This document shows, in pieces, positions 42,718 through 51,831 of a stretch of 64,000 nt of DNA. Made by a program: the position numbers and the translations under genes. Under the pieces are notes generated by a model. It saw only the letters and a list, made by a program, of their open reading frames with translations, was not told the origin of the DNA and made no database searches. The stretch lies in contig NZ_CP014546.1 of assembly GCF_001579805.1 (NCBI RefSeq), positions 496,001 to 560,000 on the forward strand. The letters run 5' to 3'. Numbering within the stretch: the first letter of the stretch is position 1; each line of letters starts with the position of its first letter. The stretch comes from Pseudomonas azotoformans. GTDB taxonomy: Bacteria > Pseudomonadota > Gammaproteobacteria > Pseudomonadales > Pseudomonadaceae.

Positions 42718-42972
42718 ATGACTCAAGACTACGAACAGCTTCGTCTGCAGCTGGCGGAAAACATCCGCTTGATGAGACGCGTGAAAAACCTGACCCAAGA
42801 GCAACTGGCGCTCATGGCCGAGGTGGATCGCACCTACGTCAGTCAGATCGAACGATGCACGGGCAATCCGTCGCTGTTGGTCCTGTGCAAACTCGCCAAT
42901 ATTCTCGAAATCACCACGGATCAGCTACTTGCAGAACCCGAGACCCTGCGCAGCGCCCTTCACGTCAAATAA
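42718..42972 (+). CDS. Xre-family helix-turn-helix regulator
   Basis: 84 residues. A complete HTH_3 domain covers residues about 10-68: LAENIRLMRRVKNLTQEQLALMAEVDRTYVSQIERCTGNPSLLVLCKLANILEI. The protein is little more than this domain, like Xre regulators of mobile elements. It lies 108 bases before the TIGR03756 gene and may control either it or the divergent small gene. No obvious ribosome site stands before the ATG, so it may be leaderless or weakly translated. Confidence 0.88.
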   Translation: MTQDYEQLRLQLAENIRLMRRVKNLTQEQLALMAEVDRTYVSQIERCTGNPSLLVLCKLANILEITTDQLLAEPETLRSALHVK

Positions 42973-43080
42973 TAGTCTCACGCCTCACAAAGTCGACACA
43001 CCCACCTTCATTTTTTCCACTGACAGTCTTTAGTCCGTAACCGAACCTGACCCGGCCTTTTACCTTATTGAGCCTGGATC

Positions 43081-44037
43081 ATGCCTGTTGCCTGCTCGTT
43101 AATCACGCCCCCAAAGCTACGGCCCTTGGCGCTGAGCATCCTGCTGGCGTGCGGCCCAAGCATGGCGCTGGATACCGGCAGCATCACCTCCTCCGTGCTT
43201 TCGCCAAACTGTCTCGACTACAGGGTCGTCGGCATTTGTTTCTGGCTCCTCTGCACGCCCTTCGGCTGCACAGTCAAAACCTCGACCAAGGTTCGTCATT
43301 TCATTCCTGAGCTGGTGGTCTCGAGCTACGCCACCACCGGCAATAACCCCTGGACCGAGATGGCTGCCCTCTCCGCTCCCATCAGCGGTGCGGAAGGTGG
43401 CGGCAACCTGATCACCCCGAACACCCACCGCGACAACCTGCCCCGCTTCAAGAACGTCGACGGTATCGGCCACCCCGGTGGCTGGGCCGCCACGCAACTG
43501 GCTTCGCATTCCGGCTACGCCTGCACCAGTGCCGCTACCGCACTCATGCCCTACTATCTGAGCATCTTGGACTCGCTGGCCTGGCGCCAGGGCATCCCGG
43601 AAAGTGTCTACCCCGAATCGCTCATGCCGGGGATCCGTGAAATTGGTCGTCAGGCCTCAGGAAACATGTGGGGCAGCGTCTATCCCCGGCAGGGCTTTCT
43701 GGTCCAGCCCGACGATTTCAAGGCGGCCGCCGTCATGGCGCAACGGGCCGGCGATGTGATGACCCGCAACTGGCAGCCGCATGTGTACTTACCCCTCACG
43801 CCCGCCAAACGCGACGGCTACTGGCCGCCTGGCCCGATCATTGAGAACGACGCTTCGACTCACAAATGGCAATTGCTCTCCCCCCAGGTTCAGCCTACGT
43901 GCGCCGTCTTCCCCAGCGATCCGGTACAGAGCGCGGATGGAGGATACGCCTGGTCGCTGTGGCGTCCCTATAGCTGCTGCAAGCGTGAGGGACAGACCTT
44001 CCTGTTCAGCATCGACTTCGAAGGCGGTGCTTCATGA
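43081..44037 (+). CDS. TIGR03756-family ICE protein (PFL_4710, TraU-like)
   Basis: 318 residues with a signal peptide (LALSILLACGPSMALD). The conserved region begins SVLSPNCLDYRVVGICFWLLCTPFGCTVKTSTKVRHFIPELVVSSY, many cysteines, as in TraU-type periplasmic proteins that need disulphides. The C-terminus repeats the pattern (VQPTCAVFPSD, WSLWRPYSCCKREGQTFLF). It overlaps the TIGR03755 gene by four bases. The usual TIGR03757 neighbour expected between traC and this gene is not found in the window. Confidence 0.9.
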   Translation: MPVACSLITPPKLRPLALSILLACGPSMALDTGSITSSVLSPNCLDYRVVGICFWLLCTPFGCTVKTSTKVRHFIPELVVSSYATTGNNPWTEMAALSAPISGAEGGGNLITPNTHRDNLPRFKNVDGIGHPGGWAATQLASHSGYACTSAATALMPYYLSILDSLAWRQGIPESVYPESLMPGIREIGRQASGNMWGSVYPRQGFLVQPDDFKAAAVMAQRAGDVMTRNWQPHVYLPLTPAKRDGYWPPGPIIENDASTHKWQLLSPQVQPTCAVFPSDPVQSADGGYAWSLWRPYSCCKREGQTFLFSIDFEGGAS

Positions 44038-45416
44038 GCCGGCTTCGCGCGCGACCTTGGTTGGGCACGATGAGTCTGGTGTTCTACGGACTGCTCGCCG
44101 TGGCCGCTCATGCCCATGCCGCCGAGGGCGATTACCGCCTGGGCACTCAAGGCGAAGTACTCGACGACCGAGTGATGTACACCATTGGTGGCGGCTCGGC
44201 AGTCGGCTCTCCGAGTTCGCTCTACCGACCCAGTGGTCTCGGTGTCGGCGGGTCATGGCGAGCGAACATGATGTGCGGAAACATGAGCCTCACCAACACC
44301 CTGCAAAACCAACTGAACGGCGTCACCGAAGGTTTCCAGCAGATCATGGGCAGCATCGTGCAGAACGCGACCCAGGCGGTGATGTCGCTGCCGGCGTTGA
44401 TCATCCAGCGCGCCAACCCCGGCCTCTATGAATTGTTGAGCAACGGGGTGATGCAGGGGCGTATCGACTTCGATCGTTCCAAACTGACCTGCCAAGCCAT
44501 GGCCGAGAAGATGGCGGACAAGGTCGGGCAAGCCGGCTGGGGCGCGCTGGCCAAAAATCAGGAGATGCAGGGCAATCTGGCGCAAGCCGGCGGTGATGCG
44601 GTGGCTGCGGTGAAAAACACCGAGACCCATAACGGCAACAATGGGGTGTCCTGGGTCGGCGGTTCGAAGGCTGGTGGTGATGGGCAGACGCCCATTCGGG
44701 TGACCGCCGACGTAGTGCGCGCGGGCTACAACCTGCTGCATAATCGGTCGGTGGATGACGGTGCGTCGATCAGTAGCAACGACTGCCTGGGTGGGGCTAT
44801 CTGCCAGACTTGGGCCTCGCCGCAAGAGGAGTCCGAATGGGCCGTTCGCGTGTTGGGCGAGAGCGAAGTCTCGACCTGCGACAGCTGCGAAACCCTGCGT
44901 GCAACCGCGGGCAGCGGATTGACGCCGCTGATCCAGGAGGCCTACAGCGAACGTCTCAAGGCCCTGCAAGGGCTGTTGTCCGGTTCACTGTCGCCTACCC
45001 CTGACAATCTGGCCAAAGCCTCAAGCCCAATGCTGCCGGTGACCCGTGGCGTGATCGAAGCCCTACGCGACGATCCTGACCAGGATCTGCTCGCGCGACG
45101 CCTGGCCAGCGAGACGGCCCTGTCCAGTGTACTCGACAAGGCACTGCTGCTACTGCGCACGCTGCTGGCAGGCAGTCACGAACCGAACATCGCCTCCGCC
45201 GAGCCGGCCCAAACCGCCTTGACGAAAAACATCGACGCTCTGGAGCGCGAAATACGCCTGCTGCAGACCGAACTGCAGGTCCGGCAGATGCTGGCCACCA
45301 ACACCGCCAGCCTGGTGCTCGACCGCCATGCCGGTGGCGCTGATGCTTCGCGGACCGTTGAGCAAGGCGACCCGGAGCCCGGCCGACTCAATGATGCTGA
45401 CGCCAAACGCAAGTAA
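44034..45416 (+). CDS. TIGR03755-family ICE protein (PFL_4711)
   Basis: 460 residues, signal peptide near residues 12-30 (MSLVFYGLLAVAAHAHA). The mature start EGDYRLGTQGEVLDDRVMYTIGGGSAVG and the block SWRANMMCGNMSLTNTLQNQLNGVTEGFQQIMGS fit PFL_4711. A CDSCETLRA motif lies near residue 283. The C-terminal 100 residues are helical with a coiled-coil stretch. It works with the TraU-like protein in the periplasm, by analogy of order to F TraN/TrbC-type genes, though the precise equivalent is unclear. Confidence 0.9.
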   Translation: MSRLRARPWLGTMSLVFYGLLAVAAHAHAAEGDYRLGTQGEVLDDRVMYTIGGGSAVGSPSSLYRPSGLGVGGSWRANMMCGNMSLTNTLQNQLNGVTEGFQQIMGSIVQNATQAVMSLPALIIQRANPGLYELLSNGVMQGRIDFDRSKLTCQAMAEKMADKVGQAGWGALAKNQEMQGNLAQAGGDAVAAVKNTETHNGNNGVSWVGGSKAGGDGQTPIRVTADVVRAGYNLLHNRSVDDGASISSNDCLGGAICQTWASPQEESEWAVRVLGESEVSTCDSCETLRATAGSGLTPLIQEAYSERLKALQGLLSGSLSPTPDNLAKASSPMLPVTRGVIEALRDDPDQDLLARRLASETALSSVLDKALLLLRTLLAGSHEPNIASAEPAQTALTKNIDALEREIRLLQTELQVRQMLATNTASLVLDRHAGGADASRTVEQGDPEPGRLNDADAKRK

Positions 45417-45419
45417 GCC

Positions 45420-45728
45420 ATGAAACGCTCACCGCTATTCACTCTGCTTTCAGGTCTGGGGATTGCCGCGGTGATGGTCCTGACCGCCGCACTGGTCGCC
45501 TGGATCGGCCGTACTGCGCTGGGTAGTTTCGAGGCATGGCAACAGGCAATCGAATCCGTACGACCTTATCTGCGGTGGTGGCGTGCCCTGCTCTACGGCG
45601 CCCTCTTTGCGCTCTGGTGGGATCTGCTTCGGCGCTACCGACATCGACCACAGGATCGGCTGCGCGTGTGGCGCATCGGGGCATTAGGGCTCGTGCTTTT
45701 TACCTGCGTCGAACTCACCCGACTGTGA
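45420..45728 (+). CDS. Small inner-membrane protein of the transfer operon
   Basis: 102 residues with three hydrophobic segments (GLGIAAVMVLTAALVAWIG, WWRALLYGALFALWWDLL, IGALGLVLFTCVELT) separated by basic loops. It starts four bases after the TIGR03755 stop and ends 11 bases before the TraG gene, so it belongs to the same transcript. I give no family name. Confidence 0.8.
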   Translation: MKRSPLFTLLSGLGIAAVMVLTAALVAWIGRTALGSFEAWQQAIESVRPYLRWWRALLYGALFALWWDLLRRYRHRPQDRLRVWRIGALGLVLFTCVELTRL

Positions 45729-45738
45729 GGTCACCGTC

Positions 45739-47277
45739 ATGCTCATGAGCACCAACAGCTACCTGGAGTTTTACCTCTCCCTGCTGGCCTGGATCATCAA
45801 CAACGGCCTCTGGAGCGTCCTGTCCGACACTGGATTGTTCGCCGCCCCCTTTGGCGCAATCATTTTGCAAGAATGGTTGTCGGCCCGTCAGCAAGGCGCG
45901 GATGAAGGTAACAAGGGACTGCTCTCAGTGCCTCGAATCGAGAACCGGCTCTGGCTGGCCTACATCGTCGTCTTGTTCGGCTGCGCACCGGTCTTTCCGT
46001 TGAGCCTCTCATCAATGACGTTCGATGATGTGGCGAGCCAGCGCTGCGGCGTGAGTGTGGCCCAACCGACGGAAACCGCCTGGGGGACGACCTTCAATAC
46101 TATCGGCGAACGCTCCGCCAACGTGCCGATCTGGTGGTTTCTGGTGCATGCCTTGAGCAAAGGTGTGACCGCGGCGGCCACCGCCTCCATTCCTTGCGCA
46201 CCGGATATCCGGAAAATGCGCATGGAGATCGACAGTTCGCGCATCGATAGCCAGGTACTGCTGCAGGAAGTCGCCGACTTCACCCGCGACTGCTATGGCT
46301 ATTCCCGTTCTCGGCTGTTCACCAACCGCCCGCAGTTGGACAAGGCACAAAGTCACGACGCAGCGTGGATTGGTTCAAGCTATTTTCTCGACACGCCCGG
46401 CTACTACGACACGGATCGTTCACGCACACCGCGAGTCAGCTGGCCGTATGACGAAAGCCGTGATGTCTCCTTGCCGCAGCTAGAGAACGGCGCGGGCTAC
46501 CCCACCTGCAAGCAGTGGTGGAGTGATAGCGGTGTTGGGTTGCGCGACCGCTTGATCCAGCAGGTCGATCCCTCGCTGCTGACACAACTGAAAGGTTGGT
46601 TGACTAGCCGTTCGAACAACGAGATCGAGGATGCCACCCTGCGTGAGTTGGTCAGCCCGCGCCAGCAATCGATGTCCATGTCGCCCGGACAGGTGTACCA
46701 GGACTATGGCTCCAGTGCTCGAGGCGGCTCGATCAATCAGGGGCTCAATAACCTGGCCACCAATACCGGGTTGGCCCTCGGCTCCTTCAGCAACTTCCCG
46801 GCGATGAATGCGGTACGCGCTGCCCTGCCCATGGTGCAGGCCTTCCTGATCATGGGCGTCATCGTCAGCCTGCCGCTGATTCTGTTGGTCAGTACCTACC
46901 AGTTGAAGACCGTTATGACGGTGACGTTCGCACTGTTCACGTTGCACATGCTGAGTTTCTGGTGGGAGTTAGCCCGCTGGGTCGACTCCAGCATGCTCGA
47001 CACTTTGTACAACCAAGTTTCGGCTTCCAATCAAGTGCTGTTATCGCTGCCCACATCCGGGTTTATGGATGGGACTGTCACCGCGCAGGTGATCGAGTAT
47101 GTGATGGGGGCGATGTTCTTGGTGCTGCCTGGACTGTTTTTGGTCGCCATGAGCTGGGCTGGCTACTCAATCGGCAACAGCCTTGAGGGGATGCTAGGTG
47201 GTGCAAGCAAAGCCGCGCATGGTGCAGCGGGCAAAGGAACGGATCAGTTGATGGGTGCTACGAAGAAGCTTACCTGA
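45739..47277 (+). CDS. traG: TraG N-terminal-domain conjugation protein
   Basis: 512 residues. It begins with NSYLEFYLSLLAWIINNGLWSVL, the TraG-N hallmark, and has several membrane helices: near residue 75 (WLAYIVVLFGCAPVFPLSL), then a group at 365-430 (MVQAFLIMGVIVSLPLILLVSTY, TVTFALFTLHMLSFWW) and near 470 (MGAMFLVLPGLFLVAMSWAGY). F TraG acts in mating-pair stabilisation and pilus assembly. The C-terminal periplasmic part of F TraG is missing, as is normal in this ICE class. Its end overlaps the convergent DUF3742 gene by eight bases. Confidence 0.92.
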   Translation: MLMSTNSYLEFYLSLLAWIINNGLWSVLSDTGLFAAPFGAIILQEWLSARQQGADEGNKGLLSVPRIENRLWLAYIVVLFGCAPVFPLSLSSMTFDDVASQRCGVSVAQPTETAWGTTFNTIGERSANVPIWWFLVHALSKGVTAAATASIPCAPDIRKMRMEIDSSRIDSQVLLQEVADFTRDCYGYSRSRLFTNRPQLDKAQSHDAAWIGSSYFLDTPGYYDTDRSRTPRVSWPYDESRDVSLPQLENGAGYPTCKQWWSDSGVGLRDRLIQQVDPSLLTQLKGWLTSRSNNEIEDATLRELVSPRQQSMSMSPGQVYQDYGSSARGGSINQGLNNLATNTGLALGSFSNFPAMNAVRAALPMVQAFLIMGVIVSLPLILLVSTYQLKTVMTVTFALFTLHMLSFWWELARWVDSSMLDTLYNQVSASNQVLLSLPTSGFMDGTVTAQVIEYVMGAMFLVLPGLFLVAMSWAGYSIGNSLEGMLGGASKAAHGAAGKGTDQLMGATKKLT

Positions 47278-47677
47278 CGTTATCAGATGATTTGAAATGA
47301 CCTATGTAATGGCCATTGTCATCGTAGTTGCCAAGATAGGAGTTAGCCCCAAGGTAGTCAGGACCTGGATTGCCCTCTTCAAAATCCGTGTCGATGACAG
47401 CCTTGGACTGCAGAAGGGCAATCACAGCGATCACCACCACAACAGAAGCGACCAGCCAGAAACAGATAAAGAGCAGCCCTCCGATCATTGCCAGTTTGGC
47501 AATCAGAAAGCTCCCGCGAACAAGTAATTTACCCGCGGGCAATCCTGCCGTCACCGCACGCTCAGCCACACGGGACTCAAACGCTTTCAAATTGCGATAC
47601 CCGCGCTTTATCGACATGCCACAGGTATATGCCCAGCGGTGGGCACGTGAATTCTGAACAGGGTTTTGAGTCGGCAT
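47270..47677 (-). CDS. DUF3742-family ICE protein
   Basis: 135 residues, AGAGGG upstream of the ATG. One or two hydrophobic helices occupy residues about 58-90 (FLIAKLAMIGGLLFICFWLVASVVVVIAVIALL). The family-type N-terminus RGYRNLKAFESRVAERAVTAGLPAGKLLVRG and the acidic aromatic C-terminus PDYLGANSYLGNYDDNGHY are clear. It is convergent with traG and commonly occupies this position. Its role is unknown. Confidence 0.88.
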   Translation of the reverse strand: MPTQNPVQNSRAHRWAYTCGMSIKRGYRNLKAFESRVAERAVTAGLPAGKLLVRGSFLIAKLAMIGGLLFICFWLVASVVVVIAVIALLQSKAVIDTDFEEGNPGPDYLGANSYLGNYDDNGHYIGHFKSSDNVR

Positions 47678-47874
47678 GGTCTCGCCCTCTACTGAGCGTT
47701 TTCATGGTTGAGACAGGAGTAACAGCCTACTACTGAAAACGGTCCGTGCCTGACCGCTTATCAGTTTGCCCAGCCGAAAAATCTTCACTGGAAGACAGAA
47801 GACAAGCCCCGTGAAACAGCGTCTCTACAGTCGTTGACCCATACAAATCGTCCGGCTAAATACAAGGTACGGAT

Positions 47875-48009
47875 CGCTGTTATCGACAGCACCCCGCCCA
47901 GGTAGCCAGAACCTTAAAGGCTACGTCACTTCGATGATGGCTCTCCCCAAGTGCGATTAGCGTTCGGTAGCTCGCACGGTGACCGTTTCTACGGTGATGA
48001 ACGCCTACT
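47875..48009 (+). ncRNA. Structured leader element, copy B (upstream of ArdC operon)
   Basis: Second copy of the element at 18967-19098. Its stems are 47876-47881 with 47885-47890 (GCTGTT/GACAGC, one wobble), 47902-47907 with 47919-47924 (GTAGCC/GGCTAC) and 47982-47986 with 47991-47995 (ACCGT/ACGGT). It lies 124 bases before a small gene that is followed by the ArdC-like antirestriction gene. A further hairpin GAAAATC/GATTTTC lies between it and the start. Sequence between stems is partly conserved as well (CCCAGGTAGCCAGAACCTT, CCCAAGTGC, AGCGTTCGG). Reported contexts of the radC RNA motif include antirestriction genes, which fits. Confidence 0.6.
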
Positions 48010-48133
48010 GCTCTCTTGAGCGCCTTTCGAGCTCTGCTCGTCAGGAAAATCTTCTTGATTTTCTTCAACCCACTGCGGGGAAATCTTTTCCGGCACGGGA
48101 CAGGTTTCTTCGCGCTTTCAACGGAGACATACC

Positions 48134-48463
48134 ATGCCCGACTCACTTACACCGGAAACACTGAACAGCCTTCGGTTGCCCATCGTGTTCACCCCTGGCG
48201 CGTGGCAACGCGCAGTCCTGCTCAAGCAATCCGATCACGCTGAGAAGCTGCAGGTCGATCGGTTGAGCCACGTATTGCGCGCAGCCTTCGAAGCCCACCT
48301 GGCCTATCCACACAAGCCTTACGTGCTGTTCGAGGTAATCCACATTGAACCAACCGATTACTTAGACCACGGCCCGTTGCTGCAATTGAGCCTGAGCCTG
48401 CTCCAAGAACCAGATCAGCCTAGCGCCTTGCTGATAGCGCTTGCAGGAGAACACCAGCGCTAA
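48134..48463 (+). CDS. Hypothetical ICE protein upstream of ArdC
   Basis: 109 residues with GGAG upstream. It reads LNSLRLPIVFTPGAWQRAVLLKQSDHAEKLQVDRLSHVLRAAFEAHLA and looks alpha-beta and soluble. It directly follows the structured leader and precedes the ArdC gene by 130 bases, in the same direction. I know no domain; it is probably co-expressed with ArdC. Confidence 0.75.
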   Translation: MPDSLTPETLNSLRLPIVFTPGAWQRAVLLKQSDHAEKLQVDRLSHVLRAAFEAHLAYPHKPYVLFEVIHIEPTDYLDHGPLLQLSLSLLQEPDQPSALLIALAGEHQR

Positions 48464-48593
48464 GCGCAATTGACAGTGCCCACCTCCACATTCGGACGCC
48501 ATGCAAGACCTGCATCGATCCAGCACATCACCCAACCGGGGAACCCTCCCCGACGGGCGCGGCGTTCCTCCGCTTTCTCTCGAGGAAATTGCC

Positions 48594-49556
48594 ATGCGCG
48601 ATATCTACCAAGACGTGACAGACAAGATCGTTAAAGCTTTGGACCAAGGCGTTACCCCCTGGATCAAACCCTGGTCCTCAAGTGGCTCAGTTGACGTCAG
48701 TCATCATCAACCCTTCCCCATCAATGCCATCACGCGTCGTCCCTACTCGGGCATCAATTTACCGTTGCTCTGGGCCGAGGCCAGGTTGCAGGGGTTCACT
48801 CAAGATCGGTGGCTGACCTTCAATCAAGCCAAAAAAGCCGGCTGGCACATCCGTAAGGGTGAGCACAGCGCCCTGGCAGTCCTCTACAAGCCGATGGAAC
48901 GCGAGGAACAGACCGAGTCAGGCCAACCCGTACTCGATGAAAACGGTCAACCCAAGGTCGCTCACTTTGGCATTGTTAGGACACATTTTCTGTTCAACAT
49001 CGAGCAAACGGAGGGGCTCGAAATGCTCGATGACACCCTGCTCGAGACGGAACAGAGTGATCCCTTCCAGCCCAACAGCGCCGCGGAAAATCTGCTGTTA
49101 AGTTCAGGTGCACGCATCGTTCATCGGCCTGCCAACGAAGCCTTTTACCACCCGATCAGAGATATCATCCAACTGCCGACAAAGGCACAATTTCACGATG
49201 AAAGCGGGTACTACGCCACGGCACTGCATGAGCTGACGCACTGGACCGGGCATCACGCTCGGTTGCAGCGCGAAGGCGTGACGTCAGCCTGTCCGTTCGG
49301 CTCACCAGGCTACGCGTTTGAGGAGTTGATCGCCGAAATGGGTGCTGCTTTTTTATGTGCTTATGCCGGCATTCAGGGAGAGCTGCGGCACGAGGGCTAT
49401 ATCGACTCCTGGCTCAGTCTACTCAAGACAGATAAACGCGCGATCTTTCGGGCCAGTGGCCAGGCCCGTAGCGCCTCGGAATATGTCCTCAATCTGAAGC
49501 AGCAACTGAAGCGAGCGGTCTTGGATGACTCACTCTGCTTGAACGATGGAGTTTGA
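48594..49556 (+). CDS. ardC: ArdC-like antirestriction protein (zincin metallopeptidase domain)
   Basis: 320 residues from ATG with GAGG upstream; a longer frame to 48501 lacks support. The N-terminal ssDNA-binding ArdC domain is present (MRDIYQDVTDKIVKALDQGVTPWIKPW, AITRRPYSGINLPLLWAEARLQGF). The C-terminal zincin domain has HELTHWTGH near residue 212 and the downstream glutamate in YAFEELIAEMGAAFLCAYAGI. ArdC proteins protect entering single-stranded DNA from host restriction in conjugation, so its place between transfer genes and relaxase is logical. It is followed by a strong terminator. Confidence 0.92.
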   Translation: MRDIYQDVTDKIVKALDQGVTPWIKPWSSSGSVDVSHHQPFPINAITRRPYSGINLPLLWAEARLQGFTQDRWLTFNQAKKAGWHIRKGEHSALAVLYKPMEREEQTESGQPVLDENGQPKVAHFGIVRTHFLFNIEQTEGLEMLDDTLLETEQSDPFQPNSAAENLLLSSGARIVHRPANEAFYHPIRDIIQLPTKAQFHDESGYYATALHELTHWTGHHARLQREGVTSACPFGSPGYAFEELIAEMGAAFLCAYAGIQGELRHEGYIDSWLSLLKTDKRAIFRASGQARSASEYVLNLKQQLKRAVLDDSLCLNDGV

Positions 49557-49587
49557 TCGTTACCTCACCGCTGTAATCGCATCACAG

Positions 49588-49614
49588 GGCCCAACGCGAG
49601 TTGGGCCTTTTTTT
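49588..49614 (+). terminator. Rho-independent terminator after ardC
   Basis: GGCCCAAC, loop GCGA, GTTGGGCC and then seven T. A perfect eight-base GC-rich stem and T-run, 31 bases after the ardC stop. Confidence 0.93.
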
Positions 49615-49687
49615 CTGAGCCCAGAAAAACTTCAGGCCGCGGACCACTCACGCAAAGTACAAGAGAGAGACGCACAACCGCAGCCTG

Positions 49688-49927
49688 TCATTCCGAATCC
49701 AGGTTCTGCGCCAGAAAATCCACCAGTTCGAGCGGACTACGGCTATCGATTACCTTGTAGATCAGATCACGCTTACTGCGTGGCAACTTCTTGACCAGGC
49801 TCTTCGCCGAGGCTCTGACGGCTTCGTCTGTCCCATGGATACGTGCCGCAAGCAGCAGAACCAGCGTGGCGTCTGTCAGATTCATGGCAAGCCCCGAGAA
49901 AATTCGCACCGCAGTGTACCGACTCAT
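49688..49927 (-). CDS. Small hypothetical protein convergent to ardC
   Basis: 79 residues beginning MSRYTAVRIFSGLAMNLTDATLVLLLAARIHG, with GGAAAAG upstream; an earlier in-frame start adds 25 residues of no clear value. The helical content is high and the C-terminus reads RSPLELVDFLAQNLDSE. It lies on the minus strand between ardC and traI and has ICE-like composition. No family is recognised. It could control traI, whose start is 179 bases away, but this is speculative. Confidence 0.6.
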   Translation of the reverse strand: MSRYTAVRIFSGLAMNLTDATLVLLLAARIHGTDEAVRASAKSLVKKLPRSKRDLIYKVIDSRSPLELVDFLAQNLDSE

Positions 49928-50106
49928 GTCTTTTCCATACCAGCCCTCCAACAAAACGATGTCTAGCCGTATCAATATTCCGATTGCCGCACAAAAGGAC
50001 ACGCACCAAAAGGATGGGTAAGGGTTGGAAGGGAATGGGGAGTCAAGGGTAAGAGCCCTATCCGAAAAGGCTAAAAGGCCACTGACCCAGCCACTTGGAG
50101 GTCACG

Positions 50107-51831
50107 ATGCTCGGCCTGTTTCGCCACAAAAGGCAGAAGCCCCCTCCGCCACCGACCGTCAACGTCGCCGAAGGTTACCTGTCCATCGAGTCAGCCCATA
50201 CCCTCTTAGCAGTGGAGCACCGCCGCCAGCTGCTCGATCGCATCTGGCAGTACACCGCCCTCTCCCACGCACAGTTCATCCAGCTCTATTTAAATCCGAT
50301 CCATCGCTACGCCGAACAGGTCCAGCAACTCCCGGCCAGCGAGACGCACCACCATGCGTATCTCGGTGGCATGCTCGACCATGGCCTGGAGCTGGTCGCT
50401 TGCAGTTTGAAACTGCGTCAGTCGTATCTACTTCCCACGGGCGCCGCGCCCGAAGACCAAGCCGCCCAGACCGACGCTTGGTCTGCGGGCATCGCCTATG
50501 GGGCCCTGCTGCATGACATCGGCAAGATCGCCGTGGACCTGCAGGTCGAACGCCAAGATGGCGGTGTTTGGCATCCTTGGCAGGGCCCCCTGGATCAGCC
50601 CTACCGTTTTCGTTACATCAAGGGTCGTGACTACCACCTGCACGGCGCCGCCGCAGGCCTGCTCTACACCCAAATTCTCGACCGCCCAATCCTCGATTGG
50701 CTCAGTGAATTTCCGCCACTATGGGCCAGTCTGCTGTATGTCCTGGCGGGCCAGTACGAACGTGCCGGCGTGCTCGGTGAGTTGGTGATGCAGGCCGACC
50801 GTGTTTCCACCGCACAGAACATCGGTGGTAACCCGAGCAAGGCGCTGCAAGCGCCGATTCATTCGCTGCAACATCACTTGATCAGCGGACTGCGTCATCT
50901 GGTTCAACACGAGCTAAAACTCAACCAGCCAGGTGCCGCGGGTTGGCTGACCCAGGACGCCCTCTGGCTCGTGAGCAAGACGGTCACGGACAAGCTGCGA
51001 GCCTATCTGCTGTCGCAAGCGATTGAGGGCATTCCCTCCTCCAACATTGCGGTGTTCGACGAACTCCAATCGCATGGATTGGTTGAGTCCACACCGGAAG
51101 GCAAAGCCATCTGGACTGCGCTAGTAGCACAGGGAGACTGGCAGCAGACCTTTACCTTTCTGCGCCTTCAACCGGCGTTGATCTGGGGGAACGAAGACCG
51201 ACCCGCGGCTTTCAGCGGAACAGTGAGCGTAGCAGTCGATGACCACCCAACTGACGCTCCGGTATCACCACCAGCGCCCAAGGCAGGCGGAGCAGGATCG
51301 CATCAAAGCCAATCGCAGCGAGATCCCATGGCGATGGAAGATGCTGACTACCTCGGAACGCTGCTGGATATGTTCGAAATGGGAGAACCCGAGCCGAGTG
51401 AAACGCCGTCAGAAAATGTTCTCGAAGTCTCAAGCCCACTGTCGGATGACCCAGGCCAGGTCTTCCTGAATTGGGTCAAGGAAGGCATCCAGAATCACAA
51501 GCTGATCATCAATGACAGCAAGGCCAAAATCCACACGGTATGTGGCGGCGTATTTCTGGTGACGCCTGGTCTCTTCCAACGTTATGTCCAGGAGTTTCCC
51601 GGTGTCTCACAGGGTGCCAGTCAAAAGATTGAAGAATGGCGCTGGGTACAGAGGCAGTTCGAGAAACTGAAGATCCACAGAAAGCGAGACAACAGCTTGA
51701 ATATCTGGACCTGCCAAGTTCAAGGTCCTCGGAGAAAAGCCAAACTCAAAGGTTACCTACTCGAAGATTGCAAGATTTTCTTCGAATTACTGCCCCCAGA
51801 AAACCCTCACCTCATACTTGAGGGAAATTGA
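50107..51831 (+). CDS. traI: MobH-family relaxase TraI
   Basis: 574 residues; the ATG with GGAGG six bases upstream is preferred to an in-frame TTG at 50095. The TraI_2 relaxase domain carries an HD-type metal site: HHHAYLGGMLDHGLELV near residue 80 and YGALLHDIGKIAVDLQVE near residue 130. This is the MobH hallmark, in place of the three-histidine motif of other relaxases. The C-terminal TraI_2_C domain is seen in GQVFLNWVKEGIQNHKLIINDSKAKIHTVCGGVFLVTP. It nicks oriT and leads DNA to TraD. No oriT is assigned; the 50003-50106 leader is G-rich and a candidate. Confidence 0.93.
   Translation: MLGLFRHKRQKPPPPPTVNVAEGYLSIESAHTLLAVEHRRQLLDRIWQYTALSHAQFIQLYLNPIHRYAEQVQQLPASETHHHAYLGGMLDHGLELVACSLKLRQSYLLPTGAAPEDQAAQTDAWSAGIAYGALLHDIGKIAVDLQVERQDGGVWHPWQGPLDQPYRFRYIKGRDYHLHGAAAGLLYTQILDRPILDWLSEFPPLWASLLYVLAGQYERAGVLGELVMQADRVSTAQNIGGNPSKALQAPIHSLQHHLISGLRHLVQHELKLNQPGAAGWLTQDALWLVSKTVTDKLRAYLLSQAIEGIPSSNIAVFDELQSHGLVESTPEGKAIWTALVAQGDWQQTFTFLRLQPALIWGNEDRPAAFSGTVSVAVDDHPTDAPVSPPAPKAGGAGSHQSQSQRDPMAMEDADYLGTLLDMFEMGEPEPSETPSENVLEVSSPLSDDPGQVFLNWVKEGIQNHKLIINDSKAKIHTVCGGVFLVTPGLFQRYVQEFPGVSQGASQKIEEWRWVQRQFEKLKIHRKRDNSLNIWTCQVQGPRRKAKLKGYLLEDCKIFFELLPPENPHLILEGN

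Noticed and set aside
48501..48593. Upstream extension of the ArdC gene
   Set aside because: The extra 31 residues do not look like ArdC and the ATG at 48594 has the proper GAGG site and begins exactly with the ArdC domain.
49546..49794. Plus-strand frame after ardC
   Set aside because: It crosses the strong terminator at 49588-49614 and has no ribosome site; the minus-strand frame here is the better candidate.
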